From the NCBI RefSeq assembly GCF_033568475.1, contig NC_133122.1:65805442-65869441 (forward strand): DNA of 64,000 nt, read 5' to 3'. Each line of letters begins with the position of its first letter. Within the stretch, counting starts at the first letter, position 1. Of this stretch, positions 49,889 through 61,463 are shown in pieces. A program made the position numbers and the translations under genes. The notes beneath the pieces are model-generated. The model ran no database searches and was not told the origin of the DNA. It saw only the letters and a list, made by a program, of their open reading frames with translations. This stretch comes from Henckelia pumila (Eukaryota; Streptophyta; Magnoliopsida; Lamiales; Gesneriaceae).

Positions 49889-50498
49889 TTTGATCCCAAA
49901 AAAAATATCAATAATCGAAGTTCCTATTAAAATAAATGAGTCTAATTTTTTTTTTTGGGATCTGTAAATATCATAGCTATAGAAAATGGTAGGAGATTTT
50001 TCTAATTACTAGTTGGAAGTTATTAATATAGATACTGATGACAAGTATGTAATTTCATGACTTGACGTCGTATGAAAATATTTTGATTATGCTTATTATG
50101 ATGTGATCTTTTCTAATTAATACAATCGTAAGAAAATGAAGTACATATCATGTATGTAAGCAAGTATATGTTTATTTACGTTAAAGTTGAATGACTAAAA
50201 ACTTGAATAATATTTTGGAAAAAAATATTAATACGAAAACATGGTCCTTATCATGAAAAAAATTTCAAGATTAGAAGGTGGCATCTGAAAATTTTACCAG
50301 AATTCTAAGCATTTGAATTATTGGATATATATATATATATATATATAATTTTGATACCCTGCACCCCTAGGGTACAGGGTTACATGGGCACCGCCTACGT
50401 GGCGGCCATGATTGGTCAGCCATTTTTTGTAAAAAAAAAAAATTTGTGTGGTTGTAGGCGCGCCACGTTGGCAGGCGCCCACATGTGTGCATGGTATC

Positions 50499-50534
<36 letters not shown>
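49889..50534. other. AT-rich DNA with two (AT)n runs and a short palindrome
   Basis: No gene. (AT)n runs lie at about 50,326-50,347 and 50,505-50,532. Between them is a GC-richer insert of about 155 bp with the near-palindrome CCCTGCACCCCTAGGGTACA and ACGTGGCGG/GCGCGCCACGT words. Confidence 0.5.
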
Positions 50535-50537
<3 letters not shown>

Positions 50538-51140
50538 TACAGAAATGATCCATTGCTTATTAGTGTGCAGGTAATCCATGGGAGCCGCTGAGCTGATGCC
50601 CACATCATTTTTTCTTTTTATTTTTTTAAAATTAATTGGGCCCAAAAAATTGGACCAAAAAAACATATCATCTTTCTTCCCATCACCGATCATGCCCCAC
50701 CTTCATCTCTAGTTCTCCACCTCTCTCTTTCACGGCTTCACCACTCACAACCCATCACTTTCACCTTCACGGTACCACTCAAAACTCGTCGCCTCCACCT
50801 CTTGGACTTGAGCTTGGCCCTTCGCCGTCTTCTTATCTCGAGAACACTACGCCGCCATTGGCCGCGATAGACGTTGACAAAAAACTTCGATGGAGAAGCT
50901 TATGCCGGAAATTGGCAACCGTCTACGGTGGAAGAAGTGGAGAAGGTGTTTTATGATGAATGATAAAGGAGAGAGAGAAGGAAGACGTCGTGAGTGATGC
51001 GTAGGAAACACTGGAAAGTGGGACAAATTTTGGGCCCAATTATTTATTTTTTTTAAAAAGAAAAAATTGATGTGGGCTCCAGCTCAGCAACGCCCATGGA
51101 TCCCATTCACACTACTGTGAAAGGGATAATTTCTGTGTGT
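50535..51140. mobile_element. Element with about 100-bp terminal inverted repeats (MULE-like)
   Basis: The left arm (about 50,535-50,640, with CCATGGGAGCCGCTGAGCTG and GCCCACATCA) is the inverted counterpart of the right arm (about 51,035-51,140, with TGATGTGGGCTCCAGCTCAG and CCATGGATCCCA). The 400-bp centre is less AT-rich and holds an open frame of 106 codons (50,636-50,956) rich in Ser, Pro, Thr and His with no known domain. Long terminal repeats around non-transposase DNA resemble non-autonomous Mutator-like elements. No target duplication was established. Confidence 0.6.
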
Positions 51141-51480
51141 ATATATATTTCAAATTTATGACTTTGGGTCAGAAACATTATTTAATTTTGTCTCTGTAAG
51201 AAGTTTTCCAGAAGTTGGCCATCTCGAGAGATTCTCACAACGTTGTCTCGGAACTAGGTGTATATAACTAGGGATGCCAATTCTTCTAACGGGTTTTGGC
51301 CTTTGGGGAAAACCCAAAATGAGCCGGTTTTGGAGGAGCTTTTTTGGATATGGGTTCTAGTTCGAAGATTTTTTAAAATCTCCATATTATATTGATGCGG
51401 GTTTGGAGATGATATCCCAATATTTGAACACGCATCGATGATGAGACGAGAAACTGATATAGTAAAGAACAACTAAAAAC
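51141..51480. repeat. Repeat block A, copy 1 of 3
   Basis: Begins after the right arm of the element above and includes GACTTTGGGTCAGAAACA, GGAACTAGGTGTATATAACT and GATATGGGTTCTAGTTCGAA. Nearly the same order recurs at 53,270-53,600 and 54,340-54,740, each time preceded by the arm sequence GATGTGGGCTCCAGCT. Confidence 0.8.
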
Positions 51481-53269
51481 TTGTATAATATTTGGAGGAA
51501 AAACAATAATACAAAAACAATATTCATCAATTGGAGAAATTTCAATATGATAAAGTGAAATCTGAAAATTTTACCAAAAATTCAAATGTTTGGATTTCTG
51601 GTGGATTGAAATTTGTGAACTAGTAGTAGGAGTATATATTAAGGACATTCCTGATTCCTGTTATTCTTGATTCATGGCTTGCTCCTTAAAGGATTAAAAT
51701 ATAGATGATTGATATTATTTACCCACGAAATTCATTAAAAGTTTAGTGCATAAAATGATTCCTGTTTATTTATGATAAGTATTTGAATTCTGTTATGATT
51801 TTTTTTATTTTGGAAGAAAGACAAAAATAACTTCACTTGTGACCTTCGTGAATTCAATCAGTAGGATTGAAGCAACCTAATGTGCTTTCAAAAAAATTAC
51901 ACGGAAAATTTAAAAAAGTCTGCAATAAACAAAATAATTTGAAGGTGAGTCGTCCGTTCCTACTCCTGCTAATTTCCTCCTATGGGCCAAGTCCCGTCCT
52001 GGTTACACTTAAGATTGACATGACATAACCCATGCTCAAGTCTTCCAAGAATGGTCATCATTTTTTCTTATCGTCCGTCGTCGCCGCCACCATTACCTTG
52101 TTTTGTTGATTCGTATTGCGAATCAGATTCACATCTTCTCTGATATGTTTTACAACATCTTTTTTTCTCATCGTCTGCAGCCACTGCCACTGCCACTGCC
52201 ACTGCCAACGTTCCCTTGTTCTGTTGATTGGTATTGCAAATCAGATTCAAATCTTCTCTAATCTGTTTTAGATCATCTTCAGTACGTTTTTGAAACAGTT
52301 TCTTGTCTTTTGATTCTTTCATATCATCATAAATCGAATAATACTTGAAGCTCATGATTACTAATGGGATATCGAGAAAAAGTGACCACTTCTTAGGTCA
52401 GGGTAAGTGTGTGGGTTGCAACACGCCCAAATTCTGTTATGATATATGTATATGAGATTCTGTTAAAAATGATTTAAAAGTTGGAATGTTTTTTTCCATT
52501 TACCGAGTGACAACGATATCACTCAACAACCAAACACAACTAAAAAAAACAAAAGACAAATGAAAAGACAATGTATTTCTAATATATTGAATGAAAAAAT
52601 CAATTTATTGTTATGAATAAATAGACTGGTTTTATTTCTAAAATATGTACTTCTGCTTATTGTGACAAGTATGGGGATGTTATCAACATCTCCGAACACG
52701 CTCCAACAACAACAACAACAACAACAAAAATAAGATTAAAGTGTAAATTTTTTTATTTATTAAAGTTTTGTAAATCTTGAAATAAATATAAACTATACTA
52801 AATTTTAAAATTAAAAAGAGTAGTATTTATTAATTTGATTTATTTTTATTAATTATATATAATGTATATGTTTATGAAAAAATAATTTTTATAATATAAA
52901 AAATATTATTTGAACTTTATTTACTTACATATAAAGAAATAAACTATTAAAATTAATCATGTATATTTATTATTTATCTTATAAAATAGTTGAAAAAAAT
53001 AATATTTCTTACTAAATTTAGATGTATAATATTCTATTTTAAAATTACAATTTTAATTAGTAGTGATAATTTTTTATTTAAGATATTTTTATTAATTTTA
53101 AAATTTTATTTATAATCAAAATATTCTTCACCAAATTATTTTATGTATTTTTATTCGGGTATAAGTGCGGGGATGTAGATAAAGTCCTTGCGAGGATGAT
53201 GGTGAGTAATCTTCGATTGAAAATAACAGGAAATGGGCAAGGATGAGGATGATTTTTTTATTTTATTTT
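51481..53269. other. Intergenic DNA with a weak open frame and a CAA repeat
   Basis: Mostly AT-rich. A minus-strand frame at 52,068-52,355 (95 codons, MSFKYYSIYDD start) has an internal duplication: two similar segments share TTGTT(T/C)TGTTGATT and AATCAGATTCA words, with an (AV)n tract between them. I see no known domain and do not call it a gene. A (CAA)n run of about eight units lies near 52,706-52,728. Confidence 0.5.
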
Positions 53270-53606
53270 TTTAAAAAAGGAAAAAAATGATGTGGGCTCC
53301 AGCTTAGCAGCGCCCATGGATCCCATTCACTACTGTGCAATGGATAATTTATGTATGTATATATATTTCAAAATTATGACTTTGGGTCAGAAACACTATT
53401 TAATTTTGGTTCTGTAAGAAGTTCTCCAAAAGTTGGCAATCTCGAGAGATTCACACAACGTGGTCGCGGAACTAGGTGTATATAACTATGGATGTCAATT
53501 CTTCTTAAGGGTTTGGGGCCTGTGAGGAAAACCCAAAATGAGCCGGGTTTGGAGAAGCTTTTTCGGATATGGGTTCTAGTTCGAAGATTTTTTAAAATCC
53601 CCAAAA
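53270..53606. repeat. Repeat block A, copy 2 of 3
   Basis: Same order of words as 51,060-51,480 but truncated at its right end, where it abuts an F-box gene fragment at about 53,607. Confidence 0.8.
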
Positions 53607-54140
53607 CTTAAATTGAAGATGGAAAGGAAATATTTTACTCGAAACATGTTTTGAGGTGCAGGTGCTCCACATCCTGAAAGGAAATAATCAAACTTTGACA
53701 AAGCTCGGAATTCTCAAAAAATAAGTTGCCCAAATCGAAATTAGCTTCAACTAACGATGACACGTTAATTGGCATAGAGCTGAAACCCAACAAAAAAATT
53801 GTCCACTGACAATGAAAGAAGTTCCGGTGCATGCGTCTATATCCATAGTTACAGCACCGTTAGGAAAGTCAATTCTATAATGATCTTTGAGTGTCAATTT
53901 CTCAATCCTTTTATGATGAAGCCAAATTCACCCCCCAAAATTTTGTATCATCTCCAAATTTAATGTTTTGGAGATTAACGCAAACTGATACTAAACATTT
54001 TATGTGGTGTGTGCGCGCCAAAAACATTCAAAGCATCCAATTACATTCGACGGGGAACTGATACGACATTGATGGAGGTGAACTTCCATGAGTGAGTTGT
54101 TTCTCAAAGAAACATAAATCAAATGTGTGGTGCATGATAA
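53607..54140 (-). pseudogene. F-box/LRR-like gene fragment, copy 2
   Basis: Nucleotide similarity to about 46,460-46,970 of the larger F-box remnant, for example GATGGAAAGGAAATATTTTA and CTCCACATCCTGAAAGGAAA. It contains about 29 bp (CAACTAACGATGACACGTTA region) that the larger copy lacks, so it was not simply copied from it in its present state. No start, no F-box. Confidence 0.75.
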
Positions 54141-54839
54141 TTTTTTATTTAAGATATTGTTATTAATTCTAAAATTTTATTTACAATAAAAATATTTTAC
54201 ACCAAATTATTTTATGTATTTTTATTCGAGTATAAATGCGGGTATGTAGATTAAGTCCTTGCGAGGATGAGGGTGAGTAATCTACGATAGAAAATAACAT
54301 AAAATGGGCAAGGATGGGGAAGATTTTTTTTTTATTAAAAAAAAAAGTAAAAAATGATGTGGGCTCCAGCTCAGCAGCGCCCATGGATCCCATACATTAC
54401 TGTGCAAGGGATAATTTTTCTATGTATATATATTTCAAATTTATGACTTTGGGTCAAAAACACTCTTTAATTTTGTCTCTGTAAGAAGTTCTTCAGAATT
54501 TGGCCATTTCGAGAGATTCTAACAACGTGGTCGCGGAACTAGGTGTATATAACTAGGGATGCCAATTCTTCTCAAGGGTTTTTGGGGCCTGCGGGGAAAA
54601 CCCAAATTGAGCCGGGGTTGGAGGAGGTTTTTCGGATATGGGTTCTAGTTCGAAGATTTTTTAAAATCCCCATATTATATTGATGCGGGTATGGAGATGA
54701 TATCCCAATCTTTGAACACGTCTCAATGATGATGATGATAATTTTGAATTGTAAATTTTTATATTGATTAAAGTTTTTAAATATTGAAATAAGTATAAAT
54801 TATACTAAATTTTTTATTTTAGATATTGTTATTGATTTA

Positions 54840-54880
<41 letters not shown>

Positions 54881-54953
54881 AGATGGGTGAAGATTAATTT
54901 CCCGAGGGGAAAAGATGAGGAATCTCTGATTAAAAATAACGAAAGAATGGGGA
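54141..54953. repeat. Repeat block A, copy 3 of 3, and (AT)n
   Basis: Block A copy at about 54,340-54,740 with the same arm and words as the others. An (AT)n run of about 16 units follows at 54,846-54,878. Confidence 0.75.
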
Positions 54954-55576
54954 GACGATGATCACCAATTCAAACATCGGTGATGCTTTAATAATTCCCA
55001 AGATGTCGAGTAGATCATCCTCGTTAAGTCCCGTCAATAGCTCCAAAATTTTGAGATAACTGAATGTAGCCAACACATTCCACAGAAATTAATTAGGAAA
55101 TACAATCCAACATTAGAGTGAATACATATAACTTAACTTGAAGATGGAAAGGGAATATTTTACTCGAAACATGTTTTGAGGTGCAGGCGCTCCACATCCT
55201 GAAAGGAAATAATCAAACTTTGACAAAGCTCGGAATTCTCAATCGAAATTTTTGCTTCAACTAACGATGACACGTTAATTCGCATAGAGCTGAAAGCCAA
55301 CAACAAAATTGTACACCATCAATGAAAGAAGTTCCGATGCATGCGTCTATATCCATAGTTACAGCACCGTTAGGAAAGTCAATTTTGTAATGATCTTTGA
55401 GTGTTAATTTCTCAATCCTTTCATGATGAAGCCAAATTCACCCCCCAAAATTTTCTATCTCCAAATTTAATGTTTTGGAGATTAACGTAAACTGATACTA
55501 AACATTTTATGTGGTGTGTGCGCGTCAAAAACATTCAAAGCATCCAATTACATTCGACGAGAAACTAATACCACAT
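54954..55576 (-). pseudogene. F-box/LRR-like gene fragment, copy 3
   Basis: Matches about 46,285-46,890 of the larger remnant (GATGATCACCAATTCAA, then CATCCTGAAAGGAAATAATC and so on) with small deletions. It is cut at 55,576, exactly where the sequence CCACATT is followed by a TGTGGGGACC insertion instead of the GATGGAGG seen in the other copies. Confidence 0.75.
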
Positions 55577-57057
55577 TTGTGGGGACCTCGGGTGCTAATC
55601 TCATCTTAAGGGGCAATTAATGAATAAGCATCATTAATTAGAAAATAATAATTCAATCTGAATAAAATTAACCAGAACATTTGACGACGCAAAATCACGT
55701 CGCAAAAAGAAACAAATTTTTTTTTCAGAACCCCATGCGCGCCCGCGCATGGGTTTCGGTCAGAATCTGGAAAAATGCTAAACATAACAGTTGTAGATCT
55801 TTGTCTTAGATTTCCAATGTCACCAACCGCACCCTAATCGGAGTTTTCAGTAAAAAGTTATGCTCATTCTACCAAGAAGGGTCGGTGCAGAAATTTACAA
55901 AAATTACCAAAGGCTACAACAAAGATCAAAGTTGCTAGGGCTATCTCAAACCTGAAAAATTGCATACATAATCTCAACATGTCCCAAGCATAAACACATG
56001 CATATCTAAACATAACAATGATCGCATACAAGTTTCTAAGGTACAATACAATAAACTCAATTCTAAGTTTTCAAAGCTCGAACTAAACCAACACCTTCTA
56101 ACATGCATTTGACAGCAATCTATTCTTAGCCCGAAGTCATCACATGGTACTCTTTCTCAATCTCGAGCTATCCAAGCCACTTTTGGCTCGCTCATGCCTC
56201 AAACCTGATGCAATGCACACATACAAACAAAGCAACAGCCGGATAACTCCGGTGAGAATAAATCCCAGTATGAAAGACATGCATATACACCATATAAGCA
56301 TATTGAATCTATATGCTATAAGAATTCTAAATCATCAAAACATGTAACAACATGTAATCATAGAAATATACTCCATTCTTAAATCCTTGAAGCATAGCTA
56401 TTCATCTAAAGCAATATCATTTCATGCTTATCAATACATTCATATCTAGAATGGCATATCACAACATTCTAGCATTTATAACTGCATATTCTAAACCATA
56501 GAAATCTCTAGGTTGATGCATAAATGAAATGCATGTTTCAAGGAATAGGCTATCAAATCTGATATCAATAAATCATAGCTCTTGGGATCCCGAAAAATAA
56601 AATCTTTAACTGTCCACCAACTTACCCAATCGAGGTGGCGTTAAATATCTTAATTCCCCTGACTTTGGTGCAACTATAGTGAGTCTTCTAGCTCTGGAAG
56701 TAAATCTACATTCCGTGCCACTCAACTACAGCCCTCCAAACGTCATCTGCACTTTAGGCCATTCTGCCATCTGTGCTATTCAAGGTAGGATTCAAGATGA
56801 ATGCAACCTAATCTGTATGCACTAAATAATCTAACACATCTTGAACACACCATTCAAACATCATTCAAGGCAATAATAAGAAGTACATCACATAAAAACA
56901 CTTAAACAGGTAAGTATGTGATTTTAGGAAAACTCGAAAACCACCACGTTCTCGAGTTGTTCTACCTGACGAGGATAATGTCAAATCATACCTTTGATCT
57001 GGATTCAAACATATTGAATCATTGCAAAGACTTTGCAAATGCTTATCCACTTCAAAC
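55577..57057. mobile_element. LTR-like insertion in the F-box fragment, truncated
   Basis: It starts TGTGGGGACCTCGG at a clean break in F-box-derived DNA and runs to the copia insertion at 57,058. It has no coding capacity. A perfect palindrome with 10-bp arms sits at 55,732-55,753 (CCCATGCGCG facing CGCGCATGGG). It is probably part of an LTR element whose other end was displaced by the copia insertion; its class is not known. Confidence 0.4.
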
Positions 57058-58951
57058 TGTTGGAAAACATGTTCAGATCAATTAAGAATTGATACCCGGT
57101 GCAGCGGAAGTTTAAAATTTTATTTTATTATATGGAACGATTCCATATATGGGTATCAAAACTTTTACGATTAAATTTGTTCAAGTAAAAATAAAACACA
57201 GTTAAATTTTTACCTCGTCAAACAAAGGCTTGATTGTGGACTCCAACAGAATTTAATCTGCTCTTTTTGTAAATCCCGGGAACCGATGACAGTCACGATC
57301 TAACTCCGGAATTAGGTCCACGAATGAAAAACAGAAAACCTCTGATTGACTGCACTAAAAATCAATCAGAAGTTTTACGTAGAGAATAAACAGATATGAT
57401 CTGTTAATTAGATTTGTAATTTTTCACAAAAATCACAAGTTGAATTTTCTCCAAAAGGGACAGAGGAATTTTCGAAAATCCTCTTGAAAATTATATGTAG
57501 TGTTCGAAATTTCTAGACTGAATTCTCTCATGAATTTCGAACACTGCTTACATATTTATAGATAATTTCTAGACTAGATTAAGTTATAATTATATTAGGA
57601 CTCTAACTCCTTAGGGCCCACAATCCATAACTTAGTCCAACAAGCCAAGCCCGTTGTTCTAGAAATTAATATAAAATTCATCGTGACTCCGATTGATAAA
57701 CTGATATCACCAATGTGCACAGAAACTATTTCTGCATCTTTTAAAGTCAAGATAATTTTTCTGAATCCAAATTCAGTGATTTCCAAAAATGTCCATCCCT
57801 ATGTCATTTTAGGAAATCCCACTCCTTTTTAATTAAGAAGTCCAACTTCTCTTTCATTAAATTTAACTCTTTAAATTTAACTATCTCTACGGGATTTTAG
57901 TAATCCATTACTTGTGTAACCCTCAATGGTTCAGGAATACAGCTAGCCGTGGGCTCACAACTCCTTGTGACTCGGAACAACAATTTCCGACTTACCCATC
58001 GAATCATGGTAAGAGCGCCTAGCAACATCGCTCCATGATTTCCTAGGTATTACTGATAGTGCCTGCAAGAACCAGTAGATTTTGGTTAGCGTACAGTACG
58101 GTCCCTTCAACCAAATATCCCGATCGAATCAACAACCATTGGTGCATCGAGAGTCGTTCGAGATTCGATAACTATGCATAACATCTTGGAGATCTATTAG
58201 TGACATCGCATGTGTTACTAGGAACACCAAGTAACCTAAAACACATCATGTACTCTGGCCAGAGATTCGTCATACTAATATCTCCTCATATCGCATAGGA
58301 TATCCACACTCGCGAGTATGTGGTGAATCCTTGACAACAAAGCATCGACTCCTATATGTGTCGTAACTGTACCCAATCCCGACACCTGATGACCCCAATA
58401 GAGTCGGTAAATGAGTCAAAGTACAGTACTAGCATATAGAGTCTCAATGATGTTTCAAGTAATAAGGACTAATGGTGTACAACCAAAACCGCGGACTTTA
58501 TCCACTCGATAAGTGATAACCACTTGGAAAGTCCGAATAGGGTAGTTCGATCATTCATCATATGAATATCCATTTGCATGCTTTGAACATCTCTATGTTC
58601 GATACCAATGAAACGTGGTACTCGGCATCGCAAATGCTAGTCTCAATCTCGAGCGATCCTTATCCTTATTTGCGGACGGCTCAATTGACTAGGAACTGTT
58701 TAGAATATACAGTGACTATAAGATGTGTTTCATGATAGCCATCCCCATGTGCTACCACATCTTACATACACTATAGTATATTCAAGGTCTTTATCAAAAC
58801 AACAATAGTATATCATAATATAACATTATGAAGAAAGATAAAGTCAATGCCATTATAAAAGTGTAAATTATATTAAACAAAAGATTGTTTATACATAGAG
58901 TCACAAAAGCCCGTAGCCACAAGGTGGCTAACCGGGCAACCTACTCTTTCA
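57058..58951 (-). repeat. 3' LTR of the copia element
   Basis: It is 1,894 bp, long for copia. On the minus strand the TATA box is CTATAAATATG (57,551-57,561). A hairpin with 12-bp perfect arms (GTGTTCGAAATT facing AATTTCGAACAC, 57,500-57,544) lies just downstream of it, near the presumed transcript start. The polypurine tract AAGTGGGAGA lies just inside the element at about 58,953-58,963. Confidence 0.9.
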
Positions 58952-58965
58952 ATCTCCCACTTGCC

Positions 58966-60918
58966 CTAAAGCCAACTAGTCACACTACGCAATCCCATTG
59001 CTTCGCGATGTTTGTCAAACAATGGTCCTGGCAAGGGCTTAGTAAGCGGATCAGCAATATTGTCTGTAGAGGCCACTCTCTCGACACTGATGTCTCCTCT
59101 TTTCACGATCTCCCGGATGATGTGGTATTTCCTCAGTACGTGTTTGGACTTCTGATGAGACCTTGGTTCCTTTGCTTGAGCAACAGCACCCGTGTTGTCA
59201 CAGTACACTAGGACTGGACCAACAGCTTCAGGAATTACACCCAACTCTTGGATGAATTTCCTTATCCAAACCGCCTCTTTAGCAGCAGCAGATGCTGCAA
59301 TGTATTCTGCCTCAGTGGTGGAATCCGCTGTGGTGTCCTGCTTAAAACTCTTCCAAGAGACAGCACCGCCATTGAGCACGAATACAAATCCAGAGGTTGA
59401 TTTCGAGTCATCCACGTCACATTGGAAGCTAGAGTCGGTATAGCCTTCTAACTTCAATTCTCTCCCTCCATAAACCATGAATAAATTCTTAGTACTTCGC
59501 AAGTACTTAAGAATATCCTTCACCGCTTTCCAATGCATTTGACCGGGATTGGCTTGGTATCTTATCGTGACGCTCAGAGCATAGGCCACATCCGGTCTGG
59601 TAGATATCATCCCATACATGATACTACCTATGGCTGACGCATATGGCACGTGTGTCATCTTCTCTATCTCTTCGTCAGTCTTGGGACACATAGACTTGGA
59701 TAGAGAAACTCCATAACACATAGGTAGATGTCCTCTCTTGGACCCATCCATTGAAAACCTTTTCAATATGGTGTCGATGTAGGTTGATGGAGTGAGTCCT
59801 ATCATTCTTTTAGATCTATCTCTATAGATCTGAATTCCTAGAATATAGGATGCCTCACCTAAATCCTTCATCGAGAATCTACCTGATAACCATATCTTTG
59901 TTGACTGCAACATCCCTATATCATTTCCCATGAGTAGGATGTCATCAACATAAAGTACTAAGAATGTTACCGCATTCTTAACTACTTTCTTGTACACGCA
60001 TGGTTCCTCCGGGTTCTTGATAAAACCAAAATCCTTTATCGTTTCATCAAATTTCTGGTTCCAATTTCTTGATGCTTGTTTGAGACCATAGATTGATCTC
60101 TAAAGCTTGCATACCTTATGCTCGCTTCCCATGGATGTGTATCCCTCAGGCTGCATCATATAGATCTCTTCCTTAATGTTTCCATTAAGAAATGCAGTCT
60201 TTACATCCATTTGCCATATCTCATAGTCATACCATGCTACTATGGCAATAAGGATTCTTATGGACTTGAACATTGCGACTGGTGAAAAGGTTTCATCATA
60301 GTCAACTCCTTGTCTTTGAGTATAACCTTTTGCCACCAATCGTGCCTTGTAGGTCAATACCTTTCCATCAGGCCCAAGCTTTCTCTTGTAGATCCATTTA
60401 CACCCAATTGGAACAATTCCATCGGGAGGATTTACTAAAGACCAAACTTGGTTAGAATGCATCGAGTCTATTTCCGATTGCATAGCTTCAAGCCATAAAT
60501 TCGAATCTGCATCAGAAATTGCTTCCTTGAAGTTTCTTGGATCACATCCAATGTCGGGTTCACTTTGATCCCCTTCAAGAAGAAGACCATATCTAATAGG
60601 AGGCCTAGAAGTCCTCTCGGATCTCCTAGTAATAGGCGTGTCTTGTGATGATTCTTGAGGTGTAGGATCGCTATTTTGTATCTCGGGTTCTTCTCGAATT
60701 TCTTTGAGTTCCATCATCTTGCCTTTCTTATCCAATAAGAACTCCTTCTCCAAGAAGATGGCATTCCTTGAAACAAACACTTTTGTTTCAGCAGGATGAT
60801 AGAAATAATATCCGATTGAATTCTTTGGATACCCTACAAAATAACATAAGGTGGATCGACTATCCAACTTATCTCCCACTATCTGCTTCACGTAAGCAGG
60901 ACATCCCCAAATCCTCAA
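58966..60918 (-). pseudogene. Copia pol: RT and RNase H, one nonsense codon
   Basis: One frame of 651 codons on the minus strand from 60,918 to the stop at 58,966, interrupted by TAG at 60,100-60,102. N-terminal part: end of integrase region (MRIWGCPAYVKQ), then RT (GCKWIYKRKLGPDGKV, MDVKTAFLNG). After the stop: SIYGLKQAS, catalytic YVDDILLMG (about 59,945), and RNase H (TDSSFQCD, DNTGAVAQAK, ADPLTKPL). The rest is well preserved, so the stop is the main lesion in this part. The class looks Tork/TAR-like by general feel only. Confidence 0.92.
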
Positions 60919-60992
60919 GTACGAATACTTAGGAGCTTTGCCATTCCATAACTCGTATGGTGTTTTATCTACTTATTTAGTGTGGATGTTGT

Positions 60993-61463
60993 TTAATAAC
61001 AATACCGCCGTTTCAAGCGCGTAGCCCCAAAACGAAGGTGGAGCTCAGTGAAGCTCATCATGGATCGAACCATGTCCAACAAAGTTCGATTGCGACGCTC
61101 CGAAACACCATTCAGCTGAGGTGTCATCGGAGGAGTCCACTGAGAGAGAATCCCATTCTCCTTGAGGTTCTTGTGAATGTCAGCAGCATTCACGGCATCC
61201 TCGAATCTCCTTTGAAGCTCATCAGACATCGAAGCTTACATGTAGCATTTGGCCTTGATATCATGGTCCCACCATAAATCAAGTTTGGCCAACTCTTCCG
61301 GACTTGTATTAGCCGGGGCTTCCTTCGGAGGCGGCTTCTCTAACACGTAGAAAGCTTTTTCCGAAGTAAGAATAATTTTCAACTTACGGAACCATTCCGT
61401 ATAGTTTGCGCCAGTCAATTTGTTTTGTTCGAGAATTGAAAACAGTGGATTGCGAGAAGTCAT
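60993..61463 (-). pseudogene. Copia gag N-terminus joined to integrase by internal deletion
   Basis: From the ATG at 61,463 (MTSRNPLFSILEQNKLTG) a gag-like start runs about 75 codons to a TAA at 61,236-61,238, and gag-like sequence resumes in the same frame (SMSDELQRRFEDAVNAADIH). At about 61,170 it turns directly into integrase sequence (NGILSQWTPPMTPQLNGVSE). The remainder of gag, the zinc knuckle, protease and the first half of integrase are missing. The frame is lost again near 61,020 before the pol frame at 60,918. The element is non-autonomous. Confidence 0.88.

Noticed and set aside
50321..50608. Open frames on both strands with Ile-Tyr repeats
   Set aside because: Translated (AT)n microsatellites.
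52068..52355. Minus-strand open frame of 95 codons
   Set aside because: Internal duplication and an Ala-Val repeat, no domain, no sign of a gene structure.
59192..59443. Plus-strand open frame of 83 codons
   Set aside because: Antisense shadow of the copia RNase H region.
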